The notes beneath the pieces were generated by a model, which was not told the origin of the DNA, did no database searches, and worked only from the letters and a program-made list of their open reading frames with translations. The position numbers and the translations under genes are program-made. Of a stretch of DNA of 64,000 nt, positions 16,406 through 26,059 are shown one piece after another. This DNA comes from a beta proteobacterium AAP51. GTDB lineage: Bacteria > Pseudomonadota > Gammaproteobacteria > Burkholderiales > Burkholderiaceae_C. Location: the NCBI GenBank assembly GCA_001295905.1, contig LJHT01000102.1, positions 16,171 through 80,170 of the forward strand, written 5' to 3'. Within the stretch, counting starts at the first letter, position 1, and every line of letters begins with the position of its first letter.

Positions 16406-19400
16406 ATGACCCGTCCACCTTTCACTGCCACCCCCCGCCTGCAACCCGGCCTGCTGGTGTTGCACGGCAACCGCCTGGAACAGCTGGCCGACACCGTCTT
16501 CGCCTACATCGCCAGCCACCCGCTGGGGGCGCTGGATGAAGAGCACTTTCTCGTGCAAAGCAACGGCATGGCCGAGTGGTTGAAGATGGCGTTGGCCGGC
16601 GCGCAAGGGGTGTGTGCGGCCACGCGGGTGGAGCTGCCGGCCCGCTTCGTCTGGCGCGCCTACCGGGCGGTGCTGGGGCGCTCGGCGGTGCCGGCGGTCT
16701 CGGCACTGGACAAGCTGCCGCTCACCTGGCGCCTGATGGGCCTGCTGCCCACCTTGGCCAGCCAGCCGGTCTTCGCACCCGTGGCCGGTTTCCTGGGTGC
16801 CGGCACGCGCGCAGCGGGGCAGGCCGATGCCGCCACGCGCCGGCTGCAACTGGCCCAGCGCCTGGCCGACTTGTTCGACCAGTACCAGGTCTACCGCAGC
16901 GAATGGCTGCAGGCCTGGGCCAGCGGCGACGACCGCCTGGGCGGCCAGGCCCTGCCGCCCGAACAAGCCTGGCAGCCGGCCCTGTGGCGCGCGCTGCTGG
17001 CCGCGCTGCCGGCGGCCGAGCAGGCGGCCACCCGGCCCGTGCTGCACCAGCGTTTTCTGCAGGCCCTGCGCCAACCGGCGGGCGGTCTGGCTGGCGCCCA
17101 CGCGCTGCCGCAGCGCGTGGTGCTCTTCGGCACCACGCACATCCCGCACCAGACGCTGGAAGCCATTGCGGCCCTGGCCGAGCACGTGCAGGTGCTGATG
17201 GCCGTGCCCAACCCCTGCCGCTACCACTGGGCCGACATCATCGAAGGCCGTGAACTGCTGCAGGCGGCACAGCGCCGCCACCCCTTGCGCGCCGGCACCG
17301 AACTGGCCGCTGTGCCGCTGCAGCAGATGCACCAGCACGGCCACCCGCTGCTGGCCGCCTGGGGCCGGCAGGGCCGCGACTTCGTGCGCCAGCTCGACGC
17401 CTTCGACAACGTGCAGCAGGCACGCGAGCGTTTTGCGCTGCCGCGCGTCGACCTCTTCGACGAAACCCCCGGCCACAGCCAGCTGCAGCAACTGCAGGCC
17501 CACATCCGCGACCTGCTGCCGCAGGCCGAAGCGCAGGCCGCCGCGCAGGCCGCGCCACCGCTGCCGGCGCACGAGCGCTCCATCGTCTTCCACATCGCCC
17601 ACAGCGCCCAGCGCGAGGTGGAGGTGCTGCACGACCAGCTGCTGCATCTGCTGGCCCAGCCGCCAGAGCCCGGCCAGGCGGCGCTGCAGCCGCGCGACAT
17701 CGTGGTGATGGTGCCCGACATCGAAACCTTCGCGCCTGCGCTGCGCGCGGTGTTCGGCCAGCATGCGCGCGGCCATGCGCGCTACATCCCCTGGGGCCTG
17801 GCCGACCAGCGCGAGCGCGGCCGCCACCCCTGGTTGCTGGCGCTGGAATGGCTGCTGCGCGCGCCCCAGCAGCGCCACAGCTTCAGTGAGCTGCAGGGGC
17901 TGCTGGAAGTGCCGGCCCTGGCGCGGCGCTTCGGCCTGGCCGGCGACGACCTGCCCACCCTGGCGGCCTGGCTGGAAGGCGCAGGCGTGCGCTGGGGCCT
18001 GCACGCCGCGCAGCGCGAGAGCCTGGGCCTGCAGGCCTGTGGCGAGGCCAACACCTGGCACTTCGGCCTGCAGCGGCTGTTGCTGGGTTATGCCACTGGC
18101 GAGCTGGCGCAAGACAGCCCGGGCCACGCCGGCATCGAGCCGCATGCCGAAGTGGCTGGCCTGGACGCCGGCCTGGCCGGGGCGGCTGCCGAGCTGGTGA
18201 GTGCGCTGCAAACCTGGTGGGCCGAGAGCCAGACCTCGCGCCCGCCCGAGGCCTGGGCGCTGCGCCTGCGCCAGCTGCTGCAGCAGTTTTTCGCCGCCGC
18301 CAGCGATGAAGAGCGCGCGGTGCAGGCCGCGCTGGAAGAAGCGCTGGGCCATTGGCTGCAGGCCTGCGAGGCCGCCGCATTCGAAGAAGACGTGGGCTTG
18401 GCAGTGGTGCGTGAGGCCTGGCTGCAGGCGGTGGACGAGCCCGGGCTGGCGCGCCGCTTCCGTGCCGGTGGCGTCACCTTCTGCACGCTGCTGCCGCTGC
18501 GGGCCATACCGTTCGAAGTGGTGTGCCTGCTGGGCGTGAACGACGGCGATTACCCGCGCCGCAGTGCCCACAGCGACTTCGACCTGATGGCCGCACCGGG
18601 CCAGGCCCGCCCCGGCGACCGTTCGCGCTGGCAAGACGACCGCCAACTGATGCTGGACGCACTGCTGTCTGCGCGCCGCGTGCTCTACCTCAGCTGGGCC
18701 GGCCGCAGCGTGCGCGACAACCAGGTCCAGCCGCCCTCGGTGCTGGTCTCGCAACTGCGCGACCACCTGGCCGCCGTGTGGGGCGAAGCCGCGCTGGCGC
18801 AGCGCACCACGGTGCACCCGCTGCAGCCTTTCAGCCGGCGGTACTTCGAGACGCCCGCGCTCTTCACCTATGCGGCTGAATGGCGTGCGGCGCACGAGAG
18901 CAGCGCCGCAGCGCCTGCTGCAGCGGGCGCGCTGCCCACCCTGGCGGCTGCGCTGCCCGATCTCTCGCTGGATGCCCTGGCCGCATGGCTGAAGAACCCG
19001 GTGCAAGCCTTCTTTCGCCAACGCCTGCGCGTGCGCTTCGATGACCGGCCGGCCCCGGTGCCCGACGACGAAAGTTTCGCCACGGCCGGCCTGGGCCGCT
19101 GGCAGTTGCTGGAGGACGTGCTGGCCGCAGCGCGCCGCCAGTGGCCGGTGGCCGCAGAAGGCTCGGCACCGGCCCTGCCGAGAGACTTGCACGATCTCGT
19201 CGGCCCTGAAGTAGCCCGCCTGCAGCGCGCAGGCCGTCTGCCGCTGGCCGGCCCGGGCCGGCAGGTGCAGGCCGAGCTGGTGGCCACCTTGCAGCCCATG
19301 GTGCAGTACTGGCAGGCCTTGCAGACGCAGCATCCGCAGGCCTGCGCCAGCCTGGCGCTGCGGCTCGAACACCCGCAGCTGCCGGCCCTGCGTCTGCACG

Positions 19401-19966
19401 ATGTCTTGACCGGCCTGCAAACCCGTGGTGAAGCAGGCGCGCCGCCCGTTCTCATCGAGCTGGTGGCCAGCCGCGTGGCCGGCAAGACCGGCAAGCACCC
19501 GCGCGCCAGCACCTTGCTGAAGCCTTGGCTGCGGTGCCTGGCGGCCGCCGCTTGCGGGCAACCGGCGGCCGCCATCGTCATCGGCGCCGACCGTGTGCTG
19601 CACTTGGCCGCGCCCGAAGCCGAAGCCGCGCAGGCCACGCTGCTGGCCTTGATGGCCGCCTGGGCCGAAGCGCAGCAGGCCACCGCCCCGTGGCCCACCG
19701 CGCTGAACACCGGCCTGGCCTGGCTGAAGAAGCCCGAGTCTGCCGCCCAGGTGTACGAAGGCAGCGAGTACGGCGGTAGCGGTGAAGGCGCCGAAGCCTG
19801 CCTGGCGCGCCTGTTCCCCAGCTTCGAGGCACTGGCCGCCGCGCCCGGTTTCGAGGCGGCCACCACGCAGCTCTACGCGGCGCTGCGCGACGCGATGGTC
19901 ACGCAAGTGCAGCTGCTGGCGCTGCCCGGCAGCGTGGTGGAAGACGAGGCTGAAGGCGATGACTGA
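16406..19966 (+). CDS. recC: Exodeoxyribonuclease V gamma subunit
   Basis: 1186 residues, close to the ~1120 of E. coli RecC. The N-terminus (LLVLHGNRLEQLADTVF, then FLVQSNGMAEWLK) and VPLRAIPFEVVCLLGVNDGDYPR-like segment around residue 700 (LPLRAIPFEVVCLLG) are characteristic. RecC is the scaffold of RecBCD that splits the duplex and reads the Chi sequence during double-strand-break repair. It is the first gene of recC-recB-recD and overlaps recB by eight bases. Confidence 0.95.
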   Translation: MTRPPFTATPRLQPGLLVLHGNRLEQLADTVFAYIASHPLGALDEEHFLVQSNGMAEWLKMALAGAQGVCAATRVELPARFVWRAYRAVLGRSAVPAVSALDKLPLTWRLMGLLPTLASQPVFAPVAGFLGAGTRAAGQADAATRRLQLAQRLADLFDQYQVYRSEWLQAWASGDDRLGGQALPPEQAWQPALWRALLAALPAAEQAATRPVLHQRFLQALRQPAGGLAGAHALPQRVVLFGTTHIPHQTLEAIAALAEHVQVLMAVPNPCRYHWADIIEGRELLQAAQRRHPLRAGTELAAVPLQQMHQHGHPLLAAWGRQGRDFVRQLDAFDNVQQARERFALPRVDLFDETPGHSQLQQLQAHIRDLLPQAEAQAAAQAAPPLPAHERSIVFHIAHSAQREVEVLHDQLLHLLAQPPEPGQAALQPRDIVVMVPDIETFAPALRAVFGQHARGHARYIPWGLADQRERGRHPWLLALEWLLRAPQQRHSFSELQGLLEVPALARRFGLAGDDLPTLAAWLEGAGVRWGLHAAQRESLGLQACGEANTWHFGLQRLLLGYATGELAQDSPGHAGIEPHAEVAGLDAGLAGAAAELVSALQTWWAESQTSRPPEAWALRLRQLLQQFFAAASDEERAVQAALEEALGHWLQACEAAAFEEDVGLAVVREAWLQAVDEPGLARRFRAGGVTFCTLLPLRAIPFEVVCLLGVNDGDYPRRSAHSDFDLMAAPGQARPGDRSRWQDDRQLMLDALLSARRVLYLSWAGRSVRDNQVQPPSVLVSQLRDHLAAVWGEAALAQRTTVHPLQPFSRRYFETPALFTYAAEWRAAHESSAAAPAAAGALPTLAAALPDLSLDALAAWLKNPVQAFFRQRLRVRFDDRPAPVPDDESFATAGLGRWQLLEDVLAAARRQWPVAAEGSAPALPRDLHDLVGPEVARLQRAGRLPLAGPGRQVQAELVATLQPMVQYWQALQTQHPQACASLALRLEHPQLPALRLHDVLTGLQTRGEAGAPPVLIELVASRVAGKTGKHPRASTLLKPWLRCLAAAACGQPAAAIVIGADRVLHLAAPEAEAAQATLLALMAAWAEAQQATAPWPTALNTGLAWLKKPESAAQVYEGSEYGGSGEGAEACLARLFPSFEALAAAPGFEAATTQLYAALRDAMVTQVQLLALPGSVVEDEAEGDD

Positions 19967-22900
19967 GCCGCAGGCCCTCGCGCCGGGCGGGCTGCCAGCC
20001 CCGAGGCCCTTGAACCCGCTGACGCTGCCCTTGCAGGGCAGCCAGCTGGTCGAGGCCAGCGCCGGCACCGGCAAGACCTGGACCATTGCGGCCCTCTACC
20101 TGCGCCTGGTACTCGGCCACGGCGGCCCGGGGACAGCAGCGGTGCGCCCGCTGCTGCCTGGCGAAGTGCTGGTGATGAGCTTCACCAAGGCCGCCACGCG
20201 CGAGCTGTCAGACCGCATCCGCCTGCGCCTGGTGCAGGCCGCCGCGTGCTTTCGCGGCACGGCGCCTTTGCCGCCGGGTGATGATTTCCTGGCCGCGCTG
20301 CTGCAAGACCACCCCGAGGGCCCGCTGCGCGAGCAAGCCGCCTGGCGCCTGGCCCTGGCCGCCGAGGCCATGGACGACGCGGCCGTCTTCACCATCGACG
20401 CCTGGTGTCAGCGCATGCTGCGCGAGCACGCCTTCGACAGCGGCTGCCTCTTCGACGAAGAGCTGCAGGCCGACGAAGCCGCGCTGCGCGACGAGGCGGT
20501 GCGCGACTACTGGCGCCAGCAGGTCTATCCGCTGGCCGGCGAGGTGCTGGCGCTGGCGCTGGCCACCTGGCCCGATGTGGACGCGCTGGCGCGCGATGCA
20601 CGCCAGCTGGTGAGCCAGCCCCTGGCCGAAGCCGCGCCGGCCGGCAGCCTGGCCGATGTCATCACCACGGCCGATGCCCAGCGCCGGCAGGCGCTGGCGG
20701 CACTGAAACACGGGTGGGCCGAACGCACCGAGGCCATGCGCGCCTGGCTGCAGGCGCAGCTGGCGCCCAAAGTGAGTGTGTTCAACCGCCGCAAACTGCA
20801 GCCCGCGAAGGCCGAAGGCTGGCTGGATGCTTTGCGCGCCTGGGCTCTGGATGAAGAGGCCCAGGTGCTGAAAGGCTACCTGGGCCTGACCAGCACCGCG
20901 CTGGACAGGCTGACGCCCGCCGGCCTGCAGGACGCACGGGCCGATGCCGGCGCGACGATGGATATCCCGCCTGAATTCGCTGCTTTCGAAGCCCTGCTGG
21001 CAGCCCTCCCGGCCCTGCCACGCGCGGCCACCGCCCTGCGCGCCCACGCCGCCGCGCAGGTGCAGGCCCGCCTGCAGGTGTTGAAGCAGCAGGCCGGGCG
21101 CTTTGGCTTCGCCGACATGCTGCAGCGGCTGAACGACGCGCTCGATGAAGCGCTGCAGGGCGCGGCGGCGGGCCGGCTGCGCGAACGCATCGTGGCGCAG
21201 TACCCGGTGGCGCTGATCGATGAGTTCCAGGACACCTCGCCCGTGCAACTGAGCATCTTCAACCGGCTGTATGGCGTCGGCCGCACGCCGCCCGGGCAGG
21301 CGCTGCTGCTGATTGGCGACCCCAAGCAGGCCATCTACGCCTTCCGCGGCGCCGACATCCACAGCTACCTGCAGGCGCGTCGCGCCACCGCCGGGCACCA
21401 CCACGTGCTGGGCACCAACCACCGTTCCAGCGTGGCGCTGGTGGCGGCCGTCAACGCCTGTTTCGAGCGTGCCGAGCAGCGCGCCGGGGCAGGGGCTTTT
21501 CTGTACCGTGGGCAGGCACCGGCGGGGGCGATAGACGCCGACGGCCCCGGCGCCAACCCCAATGACTCTGCCAGCGAATTGCCCTTCCTGCCCGTGGCGG
21601 CGGTGGGCCGCCCCGAACGCTGGGTGTGCGGCGGCCACGAAGCGCCCGCGCTCGTATGCAGCCTGCACAGCGCCGTGCGCACGCAAGAACACAGCCGCGA
21701 ACTCTTCGCCGCGCTGTGCGCTCAGCGCATCGTCACACTGCTGAACGACGCGCAGGCGGGCTTCGAGCAGGCCGACCAAACCTTCCAGCGCCTGCGCCCG
21801 GCCGACATCGCGGTGCTGGTGCGCACCGGCAAGGAAGCCGCTGCCGTGCGCGCGGCGCTGCGCCAGCGCGGCGTGGCCACGGTGTACCTGTCGGACAAGG
21901 ACAGCGTCTTCGCCAGCGCAGAAGCGCACGACTTGCTGCGCCTGCTGCAGGCCGTGGCCGCCCCGCGCGACCTGGGCCTGGCCCGCGCGGCCCTGGCCAC
22001 CGCCTTGCTGAACCTGCCGCTGCCCGAACTGCTGCAACTGGCGCAGGACGACAACGCTTTCGACGAGCGCTGCGCCACGCTGGCAGAGCTGCAGGCCGTG
22101 TGGCAAGGGCAGGGCGTGCTGGCGATGCTGCGCCGTGCCTTGCACCGCTTCGGCCTGCCGGCGCGCTGGCTGGCCGATGCCGGCGGCGAACGCCGCCTCA
22201 CCAACGTGCTGCATCTGGCCGAACTGCTGCAGACCGCCAGCGCCACGCTGGAAGGTGAGGCCGCCTTGTTGCGCTGGCTGGCCCAGCAGCTGGACGAGGC
22301 TGAAAACCAGGGCAGCGCCCAGGCCGGCGAAGATCAGGTGCTGCGCCTGGAAAGCGACGCCGACCTGGTGAAGGTGGTCACCATCCACAAGAGCAAGGGC
22401 CTGGAGTACCCGCTGGTCTTCCTGCCCTACGCCACGCACTGCCGCGTGGTGGATGGCCGCCGGGGCGAAGCCGTGTGGCTGCCTGATGAAGCGGCCCAGG
22501 GCCAGCGCCGCCTGTGCCTGGCGCCCGACGCTGCACAGGTGGAGGCCGCCGACGCCGAGCGCCTGCGCGAAGACCTGCGCCTGCTCTATGTGGCGCTGAC
22601 GCGCGCGCGCCACCAGCTGTGGGTGGGCGTGGCCGCGCTGCAGCGCGGCCACAGCCCGGCCTGCATCTGGCACCGCAGCGCGTGGGGCAGCCTGGTGTCG
22701 GGGCCCGAGCCGCGCCCGCCCGAAGCGCTGGCGGCAGACATGCAGAAGCTGGCTTCTGAAGTCAGTGGCCTGGCGCTGCAGGTGCTGCCCCTGGAGCTGA
22801 CGCCTGCCGAGGTGCCGTGCAGCCCGCTGCAGCGGCGCGAGACGGCGCTGCCCCTGCGCCCGGCGCCTGCCTACACCGCCAGCTTCGACCGCCGCTGGAC

Positions 22901-23822
22901 CGTGAGCAGCTACTCGGCCCTGGTGCGTGACAGCACCGCCTCGGCGCCGGGCCAGGATCAACAGCCCGCCGATGTGCCGCTGCGCCTGCTGCGCGACGAC
23001 GAGCCCGCCGAAGTCGCCACCGAGGCCGCCGATGTCACCAACCCGGCCACCCCGCCGCGTGCTTTGGCCGCGCAGCCCTGGCACCAGTTTCCCCGCGGCG
23101 CCTACGCCGGCAACTTCCTGCACGACCAGCTGGAATGGCTGGCGGCCGAGGGCTTTGCGCTGCAGGCCACGCCCGCCTTGCAGCAGGCCCTGCAGCGCCG
23201 GTGTGTGCGCCAGGGCTGGGGCCACCGCAGCGAAGAGGTGCTGGCCTGGCTGCAGCGCGCCTGTGGCACCGTGCTGCCGCCGCTGGGCGTGGCGCTGGAC
23301 GGGCTGGACCGCGCCTTGCCCGAGATGGAGTTCTGGTTGCCCAGCGACGGCCTGGACACCCGCGCCATCGACCAGCTGTGCCACCAGCACCTGCTGCCCG
23401 GCCGGCCGCGCCCGGCGCTGGCCGAGCGCCACCTGCGCGGCCTGCTGATGGGCTTTGCCGACCTCGTCTACGCACACGGCGGCCGCTACGGCGTGCTCGA
23501 CTACAAGAGCAACGCCCTGGGCCCGCGCGATGCCGACTACACCGCCGCCGCGATGGAAGCCGCCATGCTGCAGCACCGCTACGACGTGCAGGCCGCGCTG
23601 TACCTGCTGGCGCTGCACCGCCTGTTGCGCAGCCGTCTGGGCGCGGCGTACCGGCCGGCGCAACAACTGCACGGCGCGCTGTACTTCTTTCTGCGCGGTG
23701 TGGCCACGCCACTGGCCGGGGCCTATCACCTGCCGGCACCGCTGGCCTTGATGGACGCGCTGGATGCCCTGCTGCCTCAGGGCCTGAGCCCGCAAGCCCT
23801 CGCGCGTGGGGGCCGCGCATGA
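19959..23822 (+). CDS. recB: Exodeoxyribonuclease V beta subunit (helicase/nuclease)
   Basis: 1287 residues. UvrD-type Walker A EASAGTGKT lies at residues 32-40, the DEFQDTS motif II near 420, GDPKQAIYAFRGADI just after, and motif VI LLYVALTRARHQLW near 875. The C-terminal nuclease domain has LDYKSN near residue 1185, supplying catalytic Asp and Lys. RecB is the 3'-5' motor and the only nuclease of the complex. The ATG at 19959 starts eight bases before the recC stop; the stop overlaps recD by four bases. Confidence 0.95.
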   Translation: MTEPQALAPGGLPAPRPLNPLTLPLQGSQLVEASAGTGKTWTIAALYLRLVLGHGGPGTAAVRPLLPGEVLVMSFTKAATRELSDRIRLRLVQAAACFRGTAPLPPGDDFLAALLQDHPEGPLREQAAWRLALAAEAMDDAAVFTIDAWCQRMLREHAFDSGCLFDEELQADEAALRDEAVRDYWRQQVYPLAGEVLALALATWPDVDALARDARQLVSQPLAEAAPAGSLADVITTADAQRRQALAALKHGWAERTEAMRAWLQAQLAPKVSVFNRRKLQPAKAEGWLDALRAWALDEEAQVLKGYLGLTSTALDRLTPAGLQDARADAGATMDIPPEFAAFEALLAALPALPRAATALRAHAAAQVQARLQVLKQQAGRFGFADMLQRLNDALDEALQGAAAGRLRERIVAQYPVALIDEFQDTSPVQLSIFNRLYGVGRTPPGQALLLIGDPKQAIYAFRGADIHSYLQARRATAGHHHVLGTNHRSSVALVAAVNACFERAEQRAGAGAFLYRGQAPAGAIDADGPGANPNDSASELPFLPVAAVGRPERWVCGGHEAPALVCSLHSAVRTQEHSRELFAALCAQRIVTLLNDAQAGFEQADQTFQRLRPADIAVLVRTGKEAAAVRAALRQRGVATVYLSDKDSVFASAEAHDLLRLLQAVAAPRDLGLARAALATALLNLPLPELLQLAQDDNAFDERCATLAELQAVWQGQGVLAMLRRALHRFGLPARWLADAGGERRLTNVLHLAELLQTASATLEGEAALLRWLAQQLDEAENQGSAQAGEDQVLRLESDADLVKVVTIHKSKGLEYPLVFLPYATHCRVVDGRRGEAVWLPDEAAQGQRRLCLAPDAAQVEAADAERLREDLRLLYVALTRARHQLWVGVAALQRGHSPACIWHRSAWGSLVSGPEPRPPEALAADMQKLASEVSGLALQVLPLELTPAEVPCSPLQRRETALPLRPAPAYTASFDRRWTVSSYSALVRDSTASAPGQDQQPADVPLRLLRDDEPAEVATEAADVTNPATPPRALAAQPWHQFPRGAYAGNFLHDQLEWLAAEGFALQATPALQQALQRRCVRQGWGHRSEEVLAWLQRACGTVLPPLGVALDGLDRALPEMEFWLPSDGLDTRAIDQLCHQHLLPGRPRPALAERHLRGLLMGFADLVYAHGGRYGVLDYKSNALGPRDADYTAAAMEAAMLQHRYDVQAALYLLALHRLLRSRLGAAYRPAQQLHGALYFFLRGVATPLAGAYHLPAPLALMDALDALLPQGLSPQALARGGRA

Positions 23823-26059
23823 CGGCGCCGGGTTTCAACACCTCGCCGCCGGCTTTGCGCACCCTGCAGGCCTTGCAGGCCCTGGACACCTTGCAGACTT
23901 GGCGCACCCAAGACTGGCTGCGCGCGCTGGACCTGGCACTCGCACGCTTCCTGCACGAACTGGACGCCCACACGCCGCCCAGCCTGCTGCTGGCCGCCGC
24001 CTGGCTGGCCCATCTGGAAGGCCGCGGGCACAGCGGCCTGCCCGTGGCCGGGCTGGCCGAGGCTTTGCCCGCCACGCTGGGCTGGCCGCAGGAAGCCGGC
24101 GCTGCGCTGGCCGAGGCTGCGGCCCTGTTGCCGGCCGATGACGCCGCTGCGCAGCTGGCCTGGGCCGGCTGCAGCGTGCTGCAGATCAACCCGCCGGATG
24201 CCACCGGCACCACGCCCCTGGTGCTGCAGCACGGCCAGCTGCACCTGCGCCGCTACTGGCGCTACGAAACACAGATCGCCACCCAGGTGCTCCAGCGTGC
24301 CTTGCCCGACACCGGGCTGGCACCACCCCAGCAAGCCCAGGCCCGGGCGCTGCTGGCACGGCTGTTCCCCACCGCGGCGGGCGCTGCGGCACAGACTGCC
24401 GCTGAAACCACTGCCGCCGAAACCACCGCTGCCGACACCGCCCTGGCTGAAGGCGTCGATAAACCCGCCATCGAACCCGACTGGCAGCAAGTGGCCTGCG
24501 CCCTGGCCCTGCGCGGCCGGCTGTGCCTCGTCACGGGCGGGCCGGGTACCGGCAAGACCTACACCGCCGCGCGCCTGCTGGTGCTGATGCAGGCCCTGCA
24601 CGCCGGCCCGCAGCCCCTGCGCGTGGCGCTGGCCGCACCCACCGGCAAGGCCGCAGCCCGCCTGCGGCAGGCCATGGTGGCCGCGCTGCAGGGCTTGCAG
24701 CTGGCTGGTGCCCGTGCCGAGAACGGCAATGCCGCCCAGCCCGATGAAGCCGCCGCTCCGCTGCCGCTGGCGGCCTGGGCTGAAAGCCTGGGCCCCGCGC
24801 GCACCTTGCACGCGCTGCTGGGCACACGCCCGGGCACACGCCGCTTCGTGCACGACGCCGCCCACCCCTTGCCGCTGGACCTGCTGTTCGTCGACGAGGC
24901 CTCGATGGTGCATCTGGAGATGATGGCCGCGCTGCTGCAGGCGCTGCCCCCTGGCGCGCGCCTGGTGCTGCTGGGCGACCGTGACCAGCTGGCCTCGGTG
25001 GAAGCCGGCGCGGTGATGGGCGATCTGTGCGCAGGCGCAGGTGCCTACACGCCGGCCACGGCGCAGTGGGTGCAGGCCCTCAGCGGGCAAACGCTGCCGA
25101 CCGAACCCGCTGCACGGGAAGGCGGCCTGGCCCAGCAGACCGTGGTGCTGCGGCAAAGCCGGCGTTTTGCCGGGCCCATCGGCGCGCTGGCGCTGGCCGT
25201 CAACCGCGGCGATGGCAGCGCGGCGCTGGCACTCCTTCGCCAGGCTTCGAGACCGCCGCCGGAACCACCGCAAGCCGCAGGTGCCGCCCCGGCCTTGCCC
25301 GTGGCGCCCGCCCTGGCCCTGGCCATGCCCGTTGAACCGCAGGCCGTGGCCCGGCTGGCTGTGCAGGGCCGGGGTGGCGCGGCACTGGGCTATGCGGCGG
25401 CGCTGCATGCCTTGCGGCAGCGCCCCGAAGCGCCGCAGGCCTTCGAGCCCTGGGCCCTGGGCCTGCTGACGCAGTTCGACCGCTGCCGCGTGCTGTGCGC
25501 GGTGCGCGAAGGCACCTGGGGCGTGGCGGGCCTGAACGCCGGCATCGAAGCCGCGCTGGTGCAGCAGGGGCTGCTGCAGCGGCGGGGCGAGTGGTACGAA
25601 GGCCGCCCGGTAATGGTGACGCGCAACGACGCCGCCTTGGGCGTGTTCAATGGCGACATCGGCCTGGTGCTGGCACCGCCCGGCGGCGGAGCGCTGCGCG
25701 CCTGGTTTCTGGAAGGCCACACGCTGCGTTCCGTGGCCATCGGTCGGCTGCCCGATGTGGACACCGCGTTTGCAATGACGGTGCACAAGAGCCAGGGTTC
25801 GGAATTCGCCCATGTGCTGCTGGTGCTGCCGCCCGAAGACAACCCGGTGCTCACCCGCGAGCTGGTCTACACCGGCATCACGCGGGCCAAGGAAGCCTTC
25901 ACCCTGGTGGCCCCTGAGCCCGCGCGCCTGGCCACGGCCTGCGGGCGGCTGACGCGGCGGCTCAGCGGTCTGGGGGCGATGCTGGCTGGGCGCCCGGTGG
26001 GTGCGCTAGCTGCCATGGCTGCAAAGCCTGCAAGCCCAGCAACTGACGCCGGCTCGTGA
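23819..26059 (+). CDS. recD: Exodeoxyribonuclease V alpha subunit (5'-3' helicase)
   Basis: 746 residues, longer than E. coli RecD (608). Walker A is GGPGTGKT at residues 240-247, motif II LLFVDEASMVHL near 355, and GDRDQLASVEAGAV near 385. The C-terminal FAMTVHKSQGSEF and LVYTGITRAKE are SF1B motifs V and VI. The extra length comes from alanine-rich insertions, including a degenerate TAAET repeat at about 193-208. The start overlaps the recB stop. The last 98 bases overlap the convergent pseudouridine synthase gene. Confidence 0.94.
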   Translation: MTAPGFNTSPPALRTLQALQALDTLQTWRTQDWLRALDLALARFLHELDAHTPPSLLLAAAWLAHLEGRGHSGLPVAGLAEALPATLGWPQEAGAALAEAAALLPADDAAAQLAWAGCSVLQINPPDATGTTPLVLQHGQLHLRRYWRYETQIATQVLQRALPDTGLAPPQQAQARALLARLFPTAAGAAAQTAAETTAAETTAADTALAEGVDKPAIEPDWQQVACALALRGRLCLVTGGPGTGKTYTAARLLVLMQALHAGPQPLRVALAAPTGKAAARLRQAMVAALQGLQLAGARAENGNAAQPDEAAAPLPLAAWAESLGPARTLHALLGTRPGTRRFVHDAAHPLPLDLLFVDEASMVHLEMMAALLQALPPGARLVLLGDRDQLASVEAGAVMGDLCAGAGAYTPATAQWVQALSGQTLPTEPAAREGGLAQQTVVLRQSRRFAGPIGALALAVNRGDGSAALALLRQASRPPPEPPQAAGAAPALPVAPALALAMPVEPQAVARLAVQGRGGAALGYAAALHALRQRPEAPQAFEPWALGLLTQFDRCRVLCAVREGTWGVAGLNAGIEAALVQQGLLQRRGEWYEGRPVMVTRNDAALGVFNGDIGLVLAPPGGGALRAWFLEGHTLRSVAIGRLPDVDTAFAMTVHKSQGSEFAHVLLVLPPEDNPVLTRELVYTGITRAKEAFTLVAPEPARLATACGRLTRRLSGLGAMLAGRPVGALAAMAAKPASPATDAGS

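Noticed and set aside
14492..20086. An 1864-codon open frame on the minus strand opposite recC and neighbours
   Set aside because: It is the mirror of plus-strand codon bias in very GC-rich DNA: the translation is Arg/Gln/His/Gly-rich without domains, while the plus strand encodes clear RecC and ART-like proteins.
20208..23795. A 1195-codon minus-strand frame opposite recB
   Set aside because: Low-complexity Gln/Arg/Gly/His translation with no motif; recB on the other strand has all helicase and nuclease motifs.
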